A stretch of DNA of 64,000 nt from Candidatus Saccharimonadota bacterium (GCA_028286365.1 JAQBRR010000001.1:1-64000), one strand, 5' to 3'; shown: positions 27,764 through 37,265, counted from the stretch's first letter. Notes: generated by a model from the letters alone, not told the origin. Program-made: numbers and translations.

Positions 27764-28309
27764 ATGACAAATACCAATGAAGATACTTCTGTAAGACGAG
27801 CCGACGATGAGACCTTTAGGGTATTATCCGATGAAGAGCGTGAGCAACAGCTACTCGCTCTTGCCGATGCATACACGAGCGATGTAAATCAGGATAATCT
27901 ACCTCTTGATGAATACAAGGTAATTGATCAAAAATGGGAAAAGAAGCTACGAGAACTCGGTGTCCGTAAGACTAATAATCTTCATGTGTGGTTTTCATCT
28001 GAAACTGGTCCGCTCAAGGCCTTCTATGACATCCATGGCAAGGATACGGAAAAAACAACTCCTGCGGTTATTTATCTCAGACAGCTACAAATAGATGAAC
28101 CAGAGTTGTATGCAGCGTGCGTTGAAGCTGATAAAGAGAATGCCGAAGCTTTTGCAGATTGGCTACGTAAGACCGGAGGTATGGGCCCTCAGACCGTCGA
28201 TCATACGCGAGCGAGATGGACACTTGATCTACGCATGACGACAGCTTTTGATCATATGCTCACCTACCCCGGTGCGAGTGAAGAGCTCCTCGATACGTTA
28301 GATATTTAA
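27764..28309 (+). CDS. Acidic soluble protein of unknown function
   Basis: I recognise no family in this 181-residue protein. It is acidic and mostly helical in character, with no signal peptide or TM segment. There is a Trp-containing middle (NNLHVWFSSETGPLKAFYD) and a charged C-terminal half. The ATG has no Shine-Dalgarno. A 10-codon ORF at 27735-27767 ends TGA overlapping this ATG (CAATGACA), which could couple translation. The 3' end overlaps the sod stop by three bases in a convergent arrangement (TTTAAA). Confidence 0.7.
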   Translation: MTNTNEDTSVRRADDETFRVLSDEEREQQLLALADAYTSDVNQDNLPLDEYKVIDQKWEKKLRELGVRKTNNLHVWFSSETGPLKAFYDIHGKDTEKTTPAVIYLRQLQIDEPELYAACVEADKENAEAFADWLRKTGGMGPQTVDHTRARWTLDLRMTTAFDHMLTYPGASEELLDTLDI

Positions 28310-28911
28310 ACTTTTGTTACTGGCTTGTAACGCTCTGCAACAAAGTCCCAGTTGACTACATTCCACCACGACTTCACATAATCATCGCGTTTATTTTTAT
28401 AATCTAGGTAGTATGCGTGCTCCCATACGTCTAGCCCAAGAAGAGGCGCAGGTAGACCTTGAATAAGTGGGCTATCCTGGTTAGCCGAGGTAATAATTTC
28501 AAGATTTGGTTGTAACCATGCCCAACCGCTTCCAAAGACCGCAAGTGACTTCGTTGTAAATTCATCTACGAAAGCTTGGAATGATCCGTATTTTTCAATA
28601 ATAGCTGTCGCTAATGCTCCCGTTGGTTCGCCACCACCTTGTGGTGACATCCACTCCCAAAAAAGGCTGTGGTTATAGTGTCCACCACCGTGATTTCTAA
28701 CCGCCTGACGTATACTTTCAGGTACCGCTTCGAGACCAATAAGTAGCTCTTCGACCGTTTTACCCTCTAGCTCAGGCACGCTTACGATCGCAGCATTTAG
28801 CTTATCGACATAGGTTTGGTGATGTTTATCATGATGAAGTTGCATGATATCTTTACTGATATACGCACCGAGCGCGTCGTAATCGTATGGTAAATTTGGT
28901 AGTTTAAACAT
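28306..28911 (-). CDS. sodA: Superoxide dismutase, Fe/Mn family (Mn-like signature)
   Basis: This 201-residue cytoplasmic enzyme dismutes superoxide. Metal ligands H26 (LHHDKHH), H81 (YNHSLFW), D161 and H165 (DVWEHAYY) are all present. The GGGHYNH segment before H81 is the form more often seen in Mn or cambialistic enzymes than in Fe enzymes, so metal choice is a tentative call. The ribosome binding site is AGGAGG, 8 nt before the ATG. It lies 12 nt below the membrane PPIase gene. Confidence 0.95.
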   Translation of the reverse strand: MFKLPNLPYDYDALGAYISKDIMQLHHDKHHQTYVDKLNAAIVSVPELEGKTVEELLIGLEAVPESIRQAVRNHGGGHYNHSLFWEWMSPQGGGEPTGALATAIIEKYGSFQAFVDEFTTKSLAVFGSGWAWLQPNLEIITSANQDSPLIQGLPAPLLGLDVWEHAYYLDYKNKRDDYVKSWWNVVNWDFVAERYKPVTKV

Positions 28912-28923
28912 AATGTCCTCCTA

Positions 28924-29991
28924 TTAGTTATTAGTTCCTGTTCCTGTTGCTGTCGTTGGAATAGAAATGTATTCGGTTACCTTATTAGTCTTCTTCAGGT
29001 TATCAAGACGTTTTGTGAATTCAGTAAGAGGAATTTGGATGTATTCGTAACTTACTTGTGTATCATTTATGTCGAGTACTCGAATGAGATAGTAGCCATC
29101 ACCTGCTGAGGTTGTTGTGGATTTTATAACACCTGACACTTCACCCTTTTGCATTTTGCTCGCTGCTGCAGCTAGGCCACCGTCCTGGTTAGTTTTAGGT
29201 ACAAGGCCCGGCGCACCATATACTGTTTGGACACCACCGAGTGCGTTTGTGGTCGCAACAATTGATTGAAAGTTACTATTAGGTGCTTTCACTTGAACAG
29301 CCAACGAAACGCTCATTTGGGTTGCCGCCGTATCAATTGTGAAGGCAACTTTCTGACGAAGTAACTCATCACTAAGAACGTGTCGGTATTCATCAGGGCT
29401 CCAGCCTAAAATATCGAGAATCGAGGCATCATACGTTTGTTGTGATATTTCACCGTCTGAAGATTGGCGCTGAGCTGTTAAATAAGTATTTAGCTCGTCA
29501 TCGGTAACAGTCAAATTAAGCTGCTTGGCTAGTTTTGCACCGTATGCATCAGCAATGACGGCCTCCATGGCCTTCTCTTTATGGTAGTCCGCCTGACGTT
29601 TGCCATCTTCGCTGTTAATGTTAATTTGTCCCTGTTGTTCAAGATTATGAATTGCACTGCGATAGCGCATCAGATAATCACCATAAAGCACGGGCTGACC
29701 ATCGACGTTTGCAACTGGAAGTGGCAAAACGCGGGTCACGTTGTAGACAAATGTACTCGTATTCTGAACAAGATATAGCTGCCACCAGCCGACTGCGGCA
29801 AGGAGAATAATAGAGGCAATGCTAATAATAATGGCATTAATAACCAATTTGTGACGTGCGTATTGAATAGGATATTTGAACCGTCGTCCTCCTGCGAGGA
29901 TTCGCTCACGATGCTCAGCAACCGTTTCATTCGTAATGCGTGAAGAAACCTCTACACCCTTTTTACGAAACTTAGATAGTAACTTCTTCAT
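28924..29991 (-). CDS. Membrane-anchored peptidyl-prolyl isomerase / SurA-like chaperone
   Basis: 355 residues from ATG 29991, chosen for the AAGGAG seven bases upstream. A basic cytoplasmic N-terminus precedes one TM segment (about 45-70), then a SurA_N-like helical region with NVDGQPVLYGDYL (the usual start of the chaperone domain) and a parvulin-type region (about 230-330; GGLAAAASKMQKGEVSG matches the GGdLG-x-EvS pattern). The protein is predicted to fold proteins outside the membrane, like PrsA. It overlaps the PH-domain gene by 20 nt and is followed by sod. Confidence 0.82.
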   Translation of the reverse strand: MKKLLSKFRKKGVEVSSRITNETVAEHRERILAGGRRFKYPIQYARHKLVINAIIISIASIILLAAVGWWQLYLVQNTSTFVYNVTRVLPLPVANVDGQPVLYGDYLMRYRSAIHNLEQQGQININSEDGKRQADYHKEKAMEAVIADAYGAKLAKQLNLTVTDDELNTYLTAQRQSSDGEISQQTYDASILDILGWSPDEYRHVLSDELLRQKVAFTIDTAATQMSVSLAVQVKAPNSNFQSIVATTNALGGVQTVYGAPGLVPKTNQDGGLAAAASKMQKGEVSGVIKSTTTSAGDGYYLIRVLDINDTQVSYEYIQIPLTEFTKRLDNLKKTNKVTEYISIPTTATGTGTNN

Positions 29992-30517
29992 GCTCTCCTT
30001 GATTCTTAACGGCACTATTTACCGCATTTTGTAGCTTATTGAATATTTTGTCAGGATGTTCGACTTGATGAATGACAAGATCACCAACAAACGTCTGAAT
30101 AACGATGGTTCCATACTGGAAAACTTCACCGCTGAATCCTGGTATATTATAGCTTATGTTTTGAATCTTGGACAGGTGAAGCTCGATGACGTCCTTACCA
30201 AATAGCCCGCGCTGTGTCACCTGCCTTATCCGCTGGTCTGTGACGATATAGATCGTGAAATACCACAAAATAAAGTGATAGAAAAAGAGAATGAGCCCAA
30301 GAGCAAATCCTCCAACTGGTAACCAATAGAGCTCAATATTGCTCTGCCAGATGAGCATTGGAATCGCAGTGATCAAAAGGGGTATCAGCAATAGGTAAAA
30401 GCCCTTACGCATAGCAATAATATGTCGGCGAAAGATAAACAATAATTGTTCATCATCACGCTGACCGTCGAAGTCAGGCTGCGTTTCTGATTCGTTAGAT
30501 ATATCTTCTTTACTCAT
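29972..30517 (-). CDS. Bacterial PH-domain (YdbS/bPH2-like) membrane protein
   Basis: Of 181 residues, the first ~38 are cytoplasmic and acidic. Two TM segments (about 40-60, 68-92) follow, then a C-terminal PH-like domain starting YIVTDQRIRQVTQRGLFGKDV with LHLSKIQNISYNIPG, the signature of the bPH2/YdbS family. Function is generally unknown (membrane-associated). It overlaps the downstream PPIase gene by 20 nt and lies just after tRNA-Arg. Confidence 0.85.
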   Translation of the reverse strand: MSKEDISNESETQPDFDGQRDDEQLLFIFRRHIIAMRKGFYLLLIPLLITAIPMLIWQSNIELYWLPVGGFALGLILFFYHFILWYFTIYIVTDQRIRQVTQRGLFGKDVIELHLSKIQNISYNIPGFSGEVFQYGTIVIQTFVGDLVIHQVEHPDKIFNKLQNAVNSAVKNQGEHEEVTI

Positions 30518-30523
30518 AATCTT

Positions 30524-30600
30524 TGGTACCCCGGGCAGGAGTTGAACCTACAACCTTATCCTTAGGACGGATCTGCTCTATCCAGTTGAGCTACCGAGGC
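30524..30600 (-). tRNA. tRNA-Arg(CCT)
   Basis: The acceptor GCCTCGG pairs with CCGGGGT including G-U pairs, the anticodon loop GTCCTAA gives CCT, the T loop is GGTTCAACTCC, discriminator A, and CCA is encoded. Confidence 0.94.
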
Positions 30601-30643
30601 ATATCCTACCTCATTGTAGCATGATTCATAGCAGTTACCTCTG

Positions 30644-31147
30644 TTAACGAGTGAACTTCTCGTTCAATACGCTGTAGTCGTACAGTTCGTCTTCAGAGAA
30701 CCAGTGTGGAATTTCTTTCTCGGCATCGCTCGCATCACCTGATGCATGAATAAGGTTTGGAATCCCCTTCTTGTGAGCATCACCATAGCCATAACTCATA
30801 TGTGAGTAATCGCCACGAATCGTGCCTGGAGCTGATGATTTTGGTTCGGTTGAACCAACCAACTTTCGGACTAACTCGACAGCTTCAACGCCTTCAAATA
30901 CCATCGCAATGACTGGACCTTGGCTCATCATATCAAGTACATTGTCGAATGTTTCTTGTCCTCGGCGTGTAATTACCTGGCCAATCTCTTCGTAATGCTT
31001 GTAATAGTGTTTTTGGTCGGGCGCTAGCATTTTTGTGCCAACGATCTTTAGACCAACACGTTCAAATCGACTGAGAATTTCACCGACAACACCTCGTTGT
31101 ACAGCATCAGGCTTAAATAATATTAGTGTTCTTTCGACAGTACTCAT
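30644..31147 (-). CDS. ndk: Nucleoside diphosphate kinase
   Basis: This 167-residue enzyme balances NTP pools through a phospho-His intermediate. The catalytic His134 is in NLIHASGD, and RTLILFKPDAVQRG and GTIRGDY match the family. It is about 25 residues longer than typical NDK because of an insertion (SHMSYGYGDAHKKGIP) between RGDY and the active-site His; such insertions occur in some NDK lineages. Ribosome binding site GAGGAGA. It stands alone below uppP with a 25-nt gap. Confidence 0.94.
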   Translation of the reverse strand: MSTVERTLILFKPDAVQRGVVGEILSRFERVGLKIVGTKMLAPDQKHYYKHYEEIGQVITRRGQETFDNVLDMMSQGPVIAMVFEGVEAVELVRKLVGSTEPKSSAPGTIRGDYSHMSYGYGDAHKKGIPNLIHASGDASDAEKEIPHWFSEDELYDYSVLNEKFTR

Positions 31148-31172
31148 TCAATTTCTCCTCTTATAATTACCC

Positions 31173-31967
31173 TTATTGTACCAAAAGTACTACGGTGATG
31201 ATAGCAGCAAGGCCGATACGATACCAACCAAATAAAGCCAGACTATGACGTGCAAGATAGCGCATCATAAAACCAACCGCAAACAAACCAGCGATAAGGG
31301 CGGCAAAGTTGCTAATCAAAAGCATTGATAAATGCGTCATCATATATGCTCTTTCGGTTGATCCTGCGAAAAGCTTCAACATCACACCCAGCATGATTGG
31401 CAGAGATGCCAAGAAGCTATACTCAGCAGCTGCAGCTGGACTTAGGCCTGCGAGTCGCCCCGTTATGATCGTCGTCCCAGAGCGAGATACACCAGGAATG
31501 AGTGCCAATACTTGGACGATACCGATGATTAATGCCTTTACTGGGCTTAACTTTTCACCACTTTCAACAGGCTTTGCCATCGGTAACTTCTCAAGGATAA
31601 CCATGACGAATCCAACAACAGCGAGAGCAACAGTAACGACAACAATACTCCCAAAGAACCATGATGAGTTAATAAAGTCTGATAAGACATATCCGACGAT
31701 ACCCGCAGGTACTGCTGTAATAAGAATATTACGAGCCAGTGTTACGTTCTTTTTTACAAAAATGTCATGAAGGATAGATACAATTTTCTTACGAAAGTAT
31801 ACAAGTAATGCAAGCGTCGTTCCAATATCAATAAATTCGAGAAAAAGATGGTCTGACGCTCCTGAAAAGAGTGTTTGAGCAATTACTAAATGTCCGGAGC
31901 TACTAACCGGAATAAACTCCGTTAGGCCCTGGATAATCCCCAAAATAATAATTTGTATCGTATGCAT
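31173..31967 (-). CDS. uppP: Undecaprenyl-diphosphatase (BacA family)
   Basis: This 264-residue multi-TM protein recycles the lipid carrier for wall and polysaccharide synthesis. The two BacA signatures are present: GLTEFIPVSSSGHL (14-27) and PGVSRSGTT (about 158). About seven to eight TM segments. The ATG lies 7 nt downstream of TACAAT (31975-31980) with no Shine-Dalgarno, so the mRNA is probably leaderless. It diverges from the Xer recombinase gene, the two promoters lying within about 45 bp. Confidence 0.95.
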   Translation of the reverse strand: MHTIQIIILGIIQGLTEFIPVSSSGHLVIAQTLFSGASDHLFLEFIDIGTTLALLVYFRKKIVSILHDIFVKKNVTLARNILITAVPAGIVGYVLSDFINSSWFFGSIVVVTVALAVVGFVMVILEKLPMAKPVESGEKLSPVKALIIGIVQVLALIPGVSRSGTTIITGRLAGLSPAAAAEYSFLASLPIMLGVMLKLFAGSTERAYMMTHLSMLLISNFAALIAGLFAVGFMMRYLARHSLALFGWYRIGLAAIITVVLLVQ

Positions 31968-32013
31968 CTCAACTATTGTACCGACTTATCGACTTTTAGG
32001 CTATGCTTATTAT

Positions 32014-32922
32014 ATGTACATGTCAGAGTTGTTACTCGAATACATTGAACACTTGGAAGTTGAGGGTGGTCGTTCCGCGCGTACTGCCGAGAACTATACG
32101 CTCTACTTGGAACGCTTCGTCGAATTTACGAATGACATTACTGTTGAAAAAATTACATCAGAGATAATTCGTAAGTATAGACTGTGGCTGAATCGTTACA
32201 AGAATGGTAACGACGACGAGTTAGCAACGATCACCCAGAGCTATCACCTTATTGCCCTACGTGGTTTCTTAGGATACTTATCTAAACGTGACATCGTGAG
32301 TCTATCGCCTGATAAAATCGAACTACCCAAGACAGCCCGTAAGCAAGTTACTTTCCTCGACTATGACGAAGTGGAACGCCTGCTTGATCAAATTGATACA
32401 TCTTCAGAAGTTGGACTGCGCGACCGTGCGATTATTGAACTCCTCTTTTCTAGTGGCCTGCGTGTATCAGAATTAGTTAATTTAAACCGAGACCACATCA
32501 ACACCAAACGCCGAGAGTTCATGGTGCGTGGTAAGGGCCAGAAGGATCGCCCTATCTTTATTAGTGAAGCGGCAGCTAGTCAGGTCGACGATTACCTCGC
32601 AAAACGTACCGATACCTTGCCTCCCCTATTTCTGAGCTATAGTCGCAACAATATCACAAGTAATACTGGCAACTATAGGCGATTAACCGCCCGAAGTATT
32701 CAGCGTATCATTATGAGTTATGCACGCCTTGCTGGTATCACCAAACACGTTAGTCCACACACAATGCGCCATAGCTTCGCCACTGACCTACTCATGAACG
32801 GTGCAGATCTGCGTAGTGTGCAAAGTATGCTGGGTCACAGCAACATCAGTACAACTCAAATCTACACACACGTCACCGATCAGCATCTCAAAGAAATCTA
32901 CGAAAAGTTTCATAGCTCTTAG
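32014..32922 (+). CDS. xerC: Xer-type tyrosine recombinase
   Basis: This 302-residue enzyme probably resolves chromosome dimers. An N-terminal SAM-like core-binding domain (about 1-95) and the catalytic domain carry R150 (SGLRVSE), K in RGKGQKD, H249-xx-R252 (HTMRHSF), H275 (LGHSN) and the nucleophile Y284 (TQIYTHV). It is the only Xer in the window, so C versus D cannot be told. Two ATGs, 32014 and 32020, each follow a -10-like box by six bases (TATGCT 32002-32007, TATTAT 32008-32013), so the mRNA is likely leaderless at one of them. Its stop abuts the convergent pilus gene (TAGCTA). Confidence 0.92.
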   Translation: MYMSELLLEYIEHLEVEGGRSARTAENYTLYLERFVEFTNDITVEKITSEIIRKYRLWLNRYKNGNDDELATITQSYHLIALRGFLGYLSKRDIVSLSPDKIELPKTARKQVTFLDYDEVERLLDQIDTSSEVGLRDRAIIELLFSSGLRVSELVNLNRDHINTKRREFMVRGKGQKDRPIFISEAAASQVDDYLAKRTDTLPPLFLSYSRNNITSNTGNYRRLTARSIQRIIMSYARLAGITKHVSPHTMRHSFATDLLMNGADLRSVQSMLGHSNISTTQIYTHVTDQHLKEIYEKFHSS

Positions 32923-34146
32923 CTATGGCGTACAACTGTTTGAATAATCACTAGCCTTGTAAGTTATAACAAAGTTTTTACAGAAGTTACCTGTAAGATC
33001 AATAGCGGCTTCTGGATAAATAAAACTACTGTCTGTTAGTGTAACTCGAGTACTAACACGCCTGTATAGATCGTTGGCCCGACCTGTTGAATCGATGCTT
33101 GGCTGTACGTTATCAAAGTTTACCAGTGATGAACCGTTATACAACGTCACACTATAATTTGATGCATTATATAGTGCGCTTAGCCGCAAGAAAGCTGTTG
33201 GACTCCCACCATTGATTGGCGTTGGCAAATCAAGCTTAACACTACAAGCAAACCCACCACCACTGAGGCTGCCATTACAACTCACCGGTACTGGGGCTCC
33301 GCCTGCGGTCAAGCGAAAATCCTTAGTGACAAATGAAACTTCATCAACTGTCGTATTAACCGTGCCTTTCGTACCTGTTGGGTATAAGAATACTGTGTTT
33401 GCGTTACTCTGGCCTAAAGCGTTCGTGTTATCAAAATCCGTTTCGCTGAAGCTCGATCCAAACTGCATAAGTTGTGTACGCATAATCGATGGGCGATCTG
33501 GTCCCCACCCCGTTGCCGTTTGGTTATATAGCGGAGGGTGAAGTGTAGCCGGGCTTCCGCCAACAGGTATCGATGCTATAGGCAACAAACTAACACTAAG
33601 GTTATTATTTGAAATATTTTTACTGTCATACCACTGGACCAGAACACTTGTAACCGTTGATTGACTCTTGATTGGAATGATCGCAGAAGCATTGGCCGAT
33701 AGACTGCCAAGATAATTAGGAGTTTGCGTCTCTATCTTCACACACGTATAGGCTTGATCAAGCGTTGCGCTCCCGTTACCTTGCGCGACAACTGGTACTT
33801 CAGGCTTAGCGAGCGTAAGAGGATCGATAATATGTGCAAGTCCTTGGTTGCATGTCGCTGTACCTGTCGCTGGATCTATAGCAGTAAGATCCGTGTACGC
33901 CTGACTACAGGCTGCGACACCGTCTGTTGCACAAACATTTTGATACCTTAGAAGTGCACGTTTGCCGTCTTCAACTCCAGCCTGTGCAGAGTCAAGTGCA
34001 CTCTGAGAAAGATCGTTTGTACTCGCCTGCTGTTGATCTGTCAGCATCAAACGAACAAAACCAACTGTTATCACTGTAATGAGAAGGGCTGAGAACAAAA
34101 CAATTAGTAAGGATACAGCACCTTGTTGGTTATGGAGTTTACTCAT
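32923..34146 (-). CDS. PilX-like minor pilus protein
   Basis: The 407-residue protein starts with a short basic stretch and a class-III-like hydrophobic N-terminus (NQQGAVSLLIVLFSALL), as in PilX proteins whose N-terminus begins with RQxG-x-A. A long beta-rich, Ser/Thr/Asn-rich extracellular part has paired cysteines. ATG 34146 is chosen because of AGAGGGT upstream. It is the last gene of the minor-pilin run and 19 nt below the previous gene. It likely sits at the pilus tip or helps prime assembly; binding target unknown. Confidence 0.72.
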   Translation of the reverse strand: MSKLHNQQGAVSLLIVLFSALLITVITVGFVRLMLTDQQQASTNDLSQSALDSAQAGVEDGKRALLRYQNVCATDGVAACSQAYTDLTAIDPATGTATCNQGLAHIIDPLTLAKPEVPVVAQGNGSATLDQAYTCVKIETQTPNYLGSLSANASAIIPIKSQSTVTSVLVQWYDSKNISNNNLSVSLLPIASIPVGGSPATLHPPLYNQTATGWGPDRPSIMRTQLMQFGSSFSETDFDNTNALGQSNANTVFLYPTGTKGTVNTTVDEVSFVTKDFRLTAGGAPVPVSCNGSLSGGGFACSVKLDLPTPINGGSPTAFLRLSALYNASNYSVTLYNGSSLVNFDNVQPSIDSTGRANDLYRRVSTRVTLTDSSFIYPEAAIDLTGNFCKNFVITYKASDYSNSCTP

Positions 34147-34165
34147 TATTACCCTCTTTCTCATA

Positions 34166-34894
34166 CTATTGGACCACACTTCCCGCACGAGCTACAATAC
34201 TAAAGTTTTGCACAACACAGTATGAAAGATCAGCGCCGATTGTACCGGGAGCTTTGCAGGTACTGCGTCCATTTGTCAGAGCGTTCTGATCATTCGTACC
34301 AACATCAAACGTTATTGTATAGAGTTGCTGGCCAGTTAATGTATCGAGGGCAGACGTGGTCGTTGATATCGAAAAGTTCTGAATTGCCAAACTATGATCG
34401 CCGACATTGAGTAGTTCAGTCGCAGTAGTCGGATCGACCTTGAGAGCGAGATTTGTACAATAAGCAGCACTCGTATCATAAACTTTTACAAGTCTAATTG
34501 GACTGCTCGTAGCTGTGATTAGTAGCGCCTCATTTGTGTACAAATTACGAGTTGACGATGAACCAACCTGTATCGCAGATCCATAGTTCCATATATAACT
34601 GTATTGCCCTAAACATAGCCGTCCACCATATGGTGATGCCAGAGGCTGCTGGAAATAATGACTACCTGCGGTTTGACTGACCGAAAAAGGAACGCTCGCC
34701 GCAACGTTTGTTTGCAGTTCAGTTACAATACTTCGCCCAACTTGGCTTACATCTTTAACGATGATACCCCTGTTGTATATATTACTAATCTGGAGGATTG
34801 TCATCGCTATCGCAAGAAGCAATACAGATATAAAAGTCATCGCGAGCAGCAGCTCAATAAGTGTAAATCCTTTGTTTTTATTAACGTGGTTCAT
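34166..34894 (-). CDS. Minor type IV pilin (prepilin-type N-terminus)
   Basis: 242 residues. The N-terminus MNHVNKNKG is followed by FTLIELLLAMTFISVLLLA, a classic prepilin peptidase site (cut after Gly9) with Glu at +5. A C-terminal globular domain with several cysteines follows. It is PilW-like in size and position. It overlaps the previous minor pilin by 14 nt and belongs to a block of four minor-pilin-like genes, which in other systems form an initiation complex at the pilus tip. Confidence 0.85.
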   Translation of the reverse strand: MNHVNKNKGFTLIELLLAMTFISVLLLAIAMTILQISNIYNRGIIVKDVSQVGRSIVTELQTNVAASVPFSVSQTAGSHYFQQPLASPYGGRLCLGQYSYIWNYGSAIQVGSSSTRNLYTNEALLITATSSPIRLVKVYDTSAAYCTNLALKVDPTTATELLNVGDHSLAIQNFSISTTTSALDTLTGQQLYTITFDVGTNDQNALTNGRSTCKAPGTIGADLSYCVVQNFSIVARAGSVVQ

Positions 34895-35510
34895 ACAGCC
34901 TCACAATCGTTCCAAGTGTTACCGGTACTGGCTGACCTGGGCTATCCCAACATGCAAAAATATGAAAATCAATATAACCAATACTCGTCTGATTAGGATC
35001 GCCGCTTGTTATAGGATTATAGCTCACACCCTCAATCCATATACCCAATGAACCTGTCAGAGTGGTTCCTGTATAGGCCAATTGCGCGTACGTCTTAGCC
35101 GTTTGCAGATGTGTCGCATCTGCAAAGGTTGCAAGTTGTGTATTAAGTATAAAACTACCAGGAGCATAAGAGGTCGGACATGACGTAACACCAAGTGTTG
35201 AAAGGGTTGCAATAGGATGTGTCTTGATATTAGTCGACATAATTACCCACTGGCCAGCAGGAGTTGTATTCGCAAAGATCGTTCCAGCACGAAAGGCGGT
35301 AACATATGAACTATTCAAAAAACGGAGTGTTTCAGCCTGACTATTCATTTGATCACGTACTAAACTAATTTCTAGAGCCCTCTGTGATGAAGCCGAGCCC
35401 TGGTTCATAACTGCTAAGCCCCCCACTGCCACGAGACTAAATACGCTGACAGCAAATAATACCTCGATGAGCGTATCACCGCGGCTAAAAGTTATGCGCC
35501 TTCTTAACAT
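34881..35510 (-). CDS. Minor type IV pilin (divergent cleavage site)
   Basis: 209 residues. The N-terminus reads FSRGDTLIEVLFAVSVFSLVA: Gly with Asp at the +1 position where Phe is usual, and Glu at +5 kept. It is PilV-like by size. The start overlaps the upstream minor pilin gene by 7 nt and its end overlaps the next by 14, so translation is coupled. Prepilin peptidase should still cut after the Gly. Confidence 0.82.
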   Translation of the reverse strand: MLRRRITFSRGDTLIEVLFAVSVFSLVAVGGLAVMNQGSASSQRALEISLVRDQMNSQAETLRFLNSSYVTAFRAGTIFANTTPAGQWVIMSTNIKTHPIATLSTLGVTSCPTSYAPGSFILNTQLATFADATHLQTAKTYAQLAYTGTTLTGSLGIWIEGVSYNPITSGDPNQTSIGYIDFHIFACWDSPGQPVPVTLGTIVRLYEPR

Positions 35511-36328
35511 TTTAGCCCACTCCCAAGTGCTGCACTTGTGTCATTTGATCGTGTCTCAACAGATGTTTGATCGGTTGCATACGCGTGAAGATAGACAGCC
35601 ATGTTTAAGGATGCTAAGACAAGACCCTGTGAGTCGACACATATTGTACGCGCTTCTTGGCTCGGTGGTGTACCAACGCCAATCTTTAGCATTGCCTTCA
35701 GTTTGCCATTATTCATACTGCCTATTGCAGGTGGATTGTCAGCCGTAAAAGTATAAACCGACCCACTTTCTGGTGACCGGATTATCAGAATAGCAATTGA
35801 CCTAGGCATTGGTGCGTTTGTTGGCGCACTAGGCTCATTCTGTGAACTAGTCCCCGCCACAGGCCATGCGATCACCGTCCCCCACGCCAGGCTATCAATC
35901 TGTTCGCTAACTGTTGAAAGTCCCAAAGTGTAGTTAGCTTTCAAATCACCAATATCACCGCTAGTCCCGTTAACGTCTGGAGGAGGGTTCGCGACAACCG
36001 TCGCTACAGTCGTAGCACCTCCATCAATCATAATATAACGGCCGATGAGAACACAGTCACTCTGGCCAGGATTCTGCGTCGTACCTGATTGTGTTGTTGC
36101 CGCTGAGGTATTACAGTTCCATGTACCATCCCGATCATTTTCAACGTTTGTAACAGCGCTATATTGGCTTTGTAAAAATGACTTTAGCGATGTTACGCTA
36201 TCGTGATATCGCTGAATATTTAGTGACGTACCCACGCCAACCAATAGTCCAGCAATTAACATCCCTGTAATAGCCAGGAAAAGCATGGTTTCGATGATCG
36301 TAAATCCAGCGTTATGAGAAGTGCCCAT
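35504..36328 (-). CDS. Minor type IV pilin (FimT/PilE-like)
   Basis: 274 residues. MGTSHNAG then FTIIETMLFLAITGMLIAG gives a prepilin cleavage site after Gly8 with Glu at +5, followed by the helical stalk and a beta-rich head. The start is probably leaderless: TATAAT lies 8 nt before the ATG and no Shine-Dalgarno is seen, so this may begin a separate transcript for the four minor-pilin genes. Confidence 0.85.
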   Translation of the reverse strand: MGTSHNAGFTIIETMLFLAITGMLIAGLLVGVGTSLNIQRYHDSVTSLKSFLQSQYSAVTNVENDRDGTWNCNTSAATTQSGTTQNPGQSDCVLIGRYIMIDGGATTVATVVANPPPDVNGTSGDIGDLKANYTLGLSTVSEQIDSLAWGTVIAWPVAGTSSQNEPSAPTNAPMPRSIAILIIRSPESGSVYTFTADNPPAIGSMNNGKLKAMLKIGVGTPPSQEARTICVDSQGLVLASLNMAVYLHAYATDQTSVETRSNDTSAALGSGLKC

Positions 36329-36368
36329 TTGGCATCATTATAGCATAAGCACTAAGGCGATATAACCC

Positions 36369-37247
36369 TTATAAAAGGCTACTAATGTACCAATCTACAA
36401 GAGATAGCCCAACGAGCTGCGCGACAATCGTACCTAGGATAAGTAATGGACCAAAGGGAACGTGTGAATTACGCTTTAGTTTGCCACTAATCATCCCGGG
36501 AATTACGATAATGCATCCTATGAGATTCGCTGCAAAGATAGCAATAAACGCAAGTTGATAGTCAGCGAGAAGTAGCGCAAGACCAAATCCCAATTTGATA
36601 TCTCCAAAACCAACCCACCTACCTTTTGAAATCTTATATAGAACAAAGTACAGACCACTGAGAATGAGAACCGATCCACCAATACTTGCAAGCGTGCTAG
36701 CAATATCACTCGACAGGAGGACTGCGATGACACTGCTTAGTACCCCTAACCCAATGATCAAGAAATTTATTTTGTCCGGTAGCAAAAACCACTTTGTGTC
36801 GTATAAAAATAAAATTGCAAAGCCAACGCCTGCTACCAGCCATATTATAAGACGTGTGATCTCTAGAGGATTTGCCAGCGAATATGGCCAAAACATATAC
36901 GACAAGACAAAAAACAACGCAACACCAAGTTCAATAAGCGGTTCAACGTAGCCGATCGGCTTGCGGCAGTTACGACACTTACCGCCGAGGCTGATCCAGC
37001 TAACGAGCGGAATAAGATCATACCACCTGAGAACATATGAGCAGTGGAGGCACTGCGAACGGTCATTAACTACAGTGGCTTCGGTCAGTTTTTTGAGCTT
37101 CTTGTACTCACTCTTGTCATACTCATCGCCGTTCTTTTTGTCTTCAACTAGTTGCCTAGACCGCAAACGCCAAGTCATTGCACCTGCAAAGCTTCCGAGA
37201 CACAAGCCGACGAGCACAAGAGCAATGTAGATGACAGCTATTTCCAT
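36369..37247 (-). CDS. pilD: Prepilin peptidase / N-methyltransferase
   Basis: This 292-residue membrane aspartic protease removes prepilin leader peptides. It has the N-terminal methylation domain with two CxxC pairs (CLHC and CRNC), and two catalytic aspartates, in YDTKWFLLPD and in GFGDIKL (GxGD). About eight TM segments. A charged insert (EDKKNGDEYDKSEYKKLKK) precedes the first CxxC. It lies between the major-pilin gene and the minor pilins, so all its substrates are encoded next to it. Confidence 0.93.
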   Translation of the reverse strand: MEIAVIYIALVLVGLCLGSFAGAMTWRLRSRQLVEDKKNGDEYDKSEYKKLKKLTEATVVNDRSQCLHCSYVLRWYDLIPLVSWISLGGKCRNCRKPIGYVEPLIELGVALFFVLSYMFWPYSLANPLEITRLIIWLVAGVGFAILFLYDTKWFLLPDKINFLIIGLGVLSSVIAVLLSSDIASTLASIGGSVLILSGLYFVLYKISKGRWVGFGDIKLGFGLALLLADYQLAFIAIFAANLIGCIIVIPGMISGKLKRNSHVPFGPLLILGTIVAQLVGLSLVDWYISSLL

Positions 37248-37265
37248 ACTTCTATGATATCAGAT

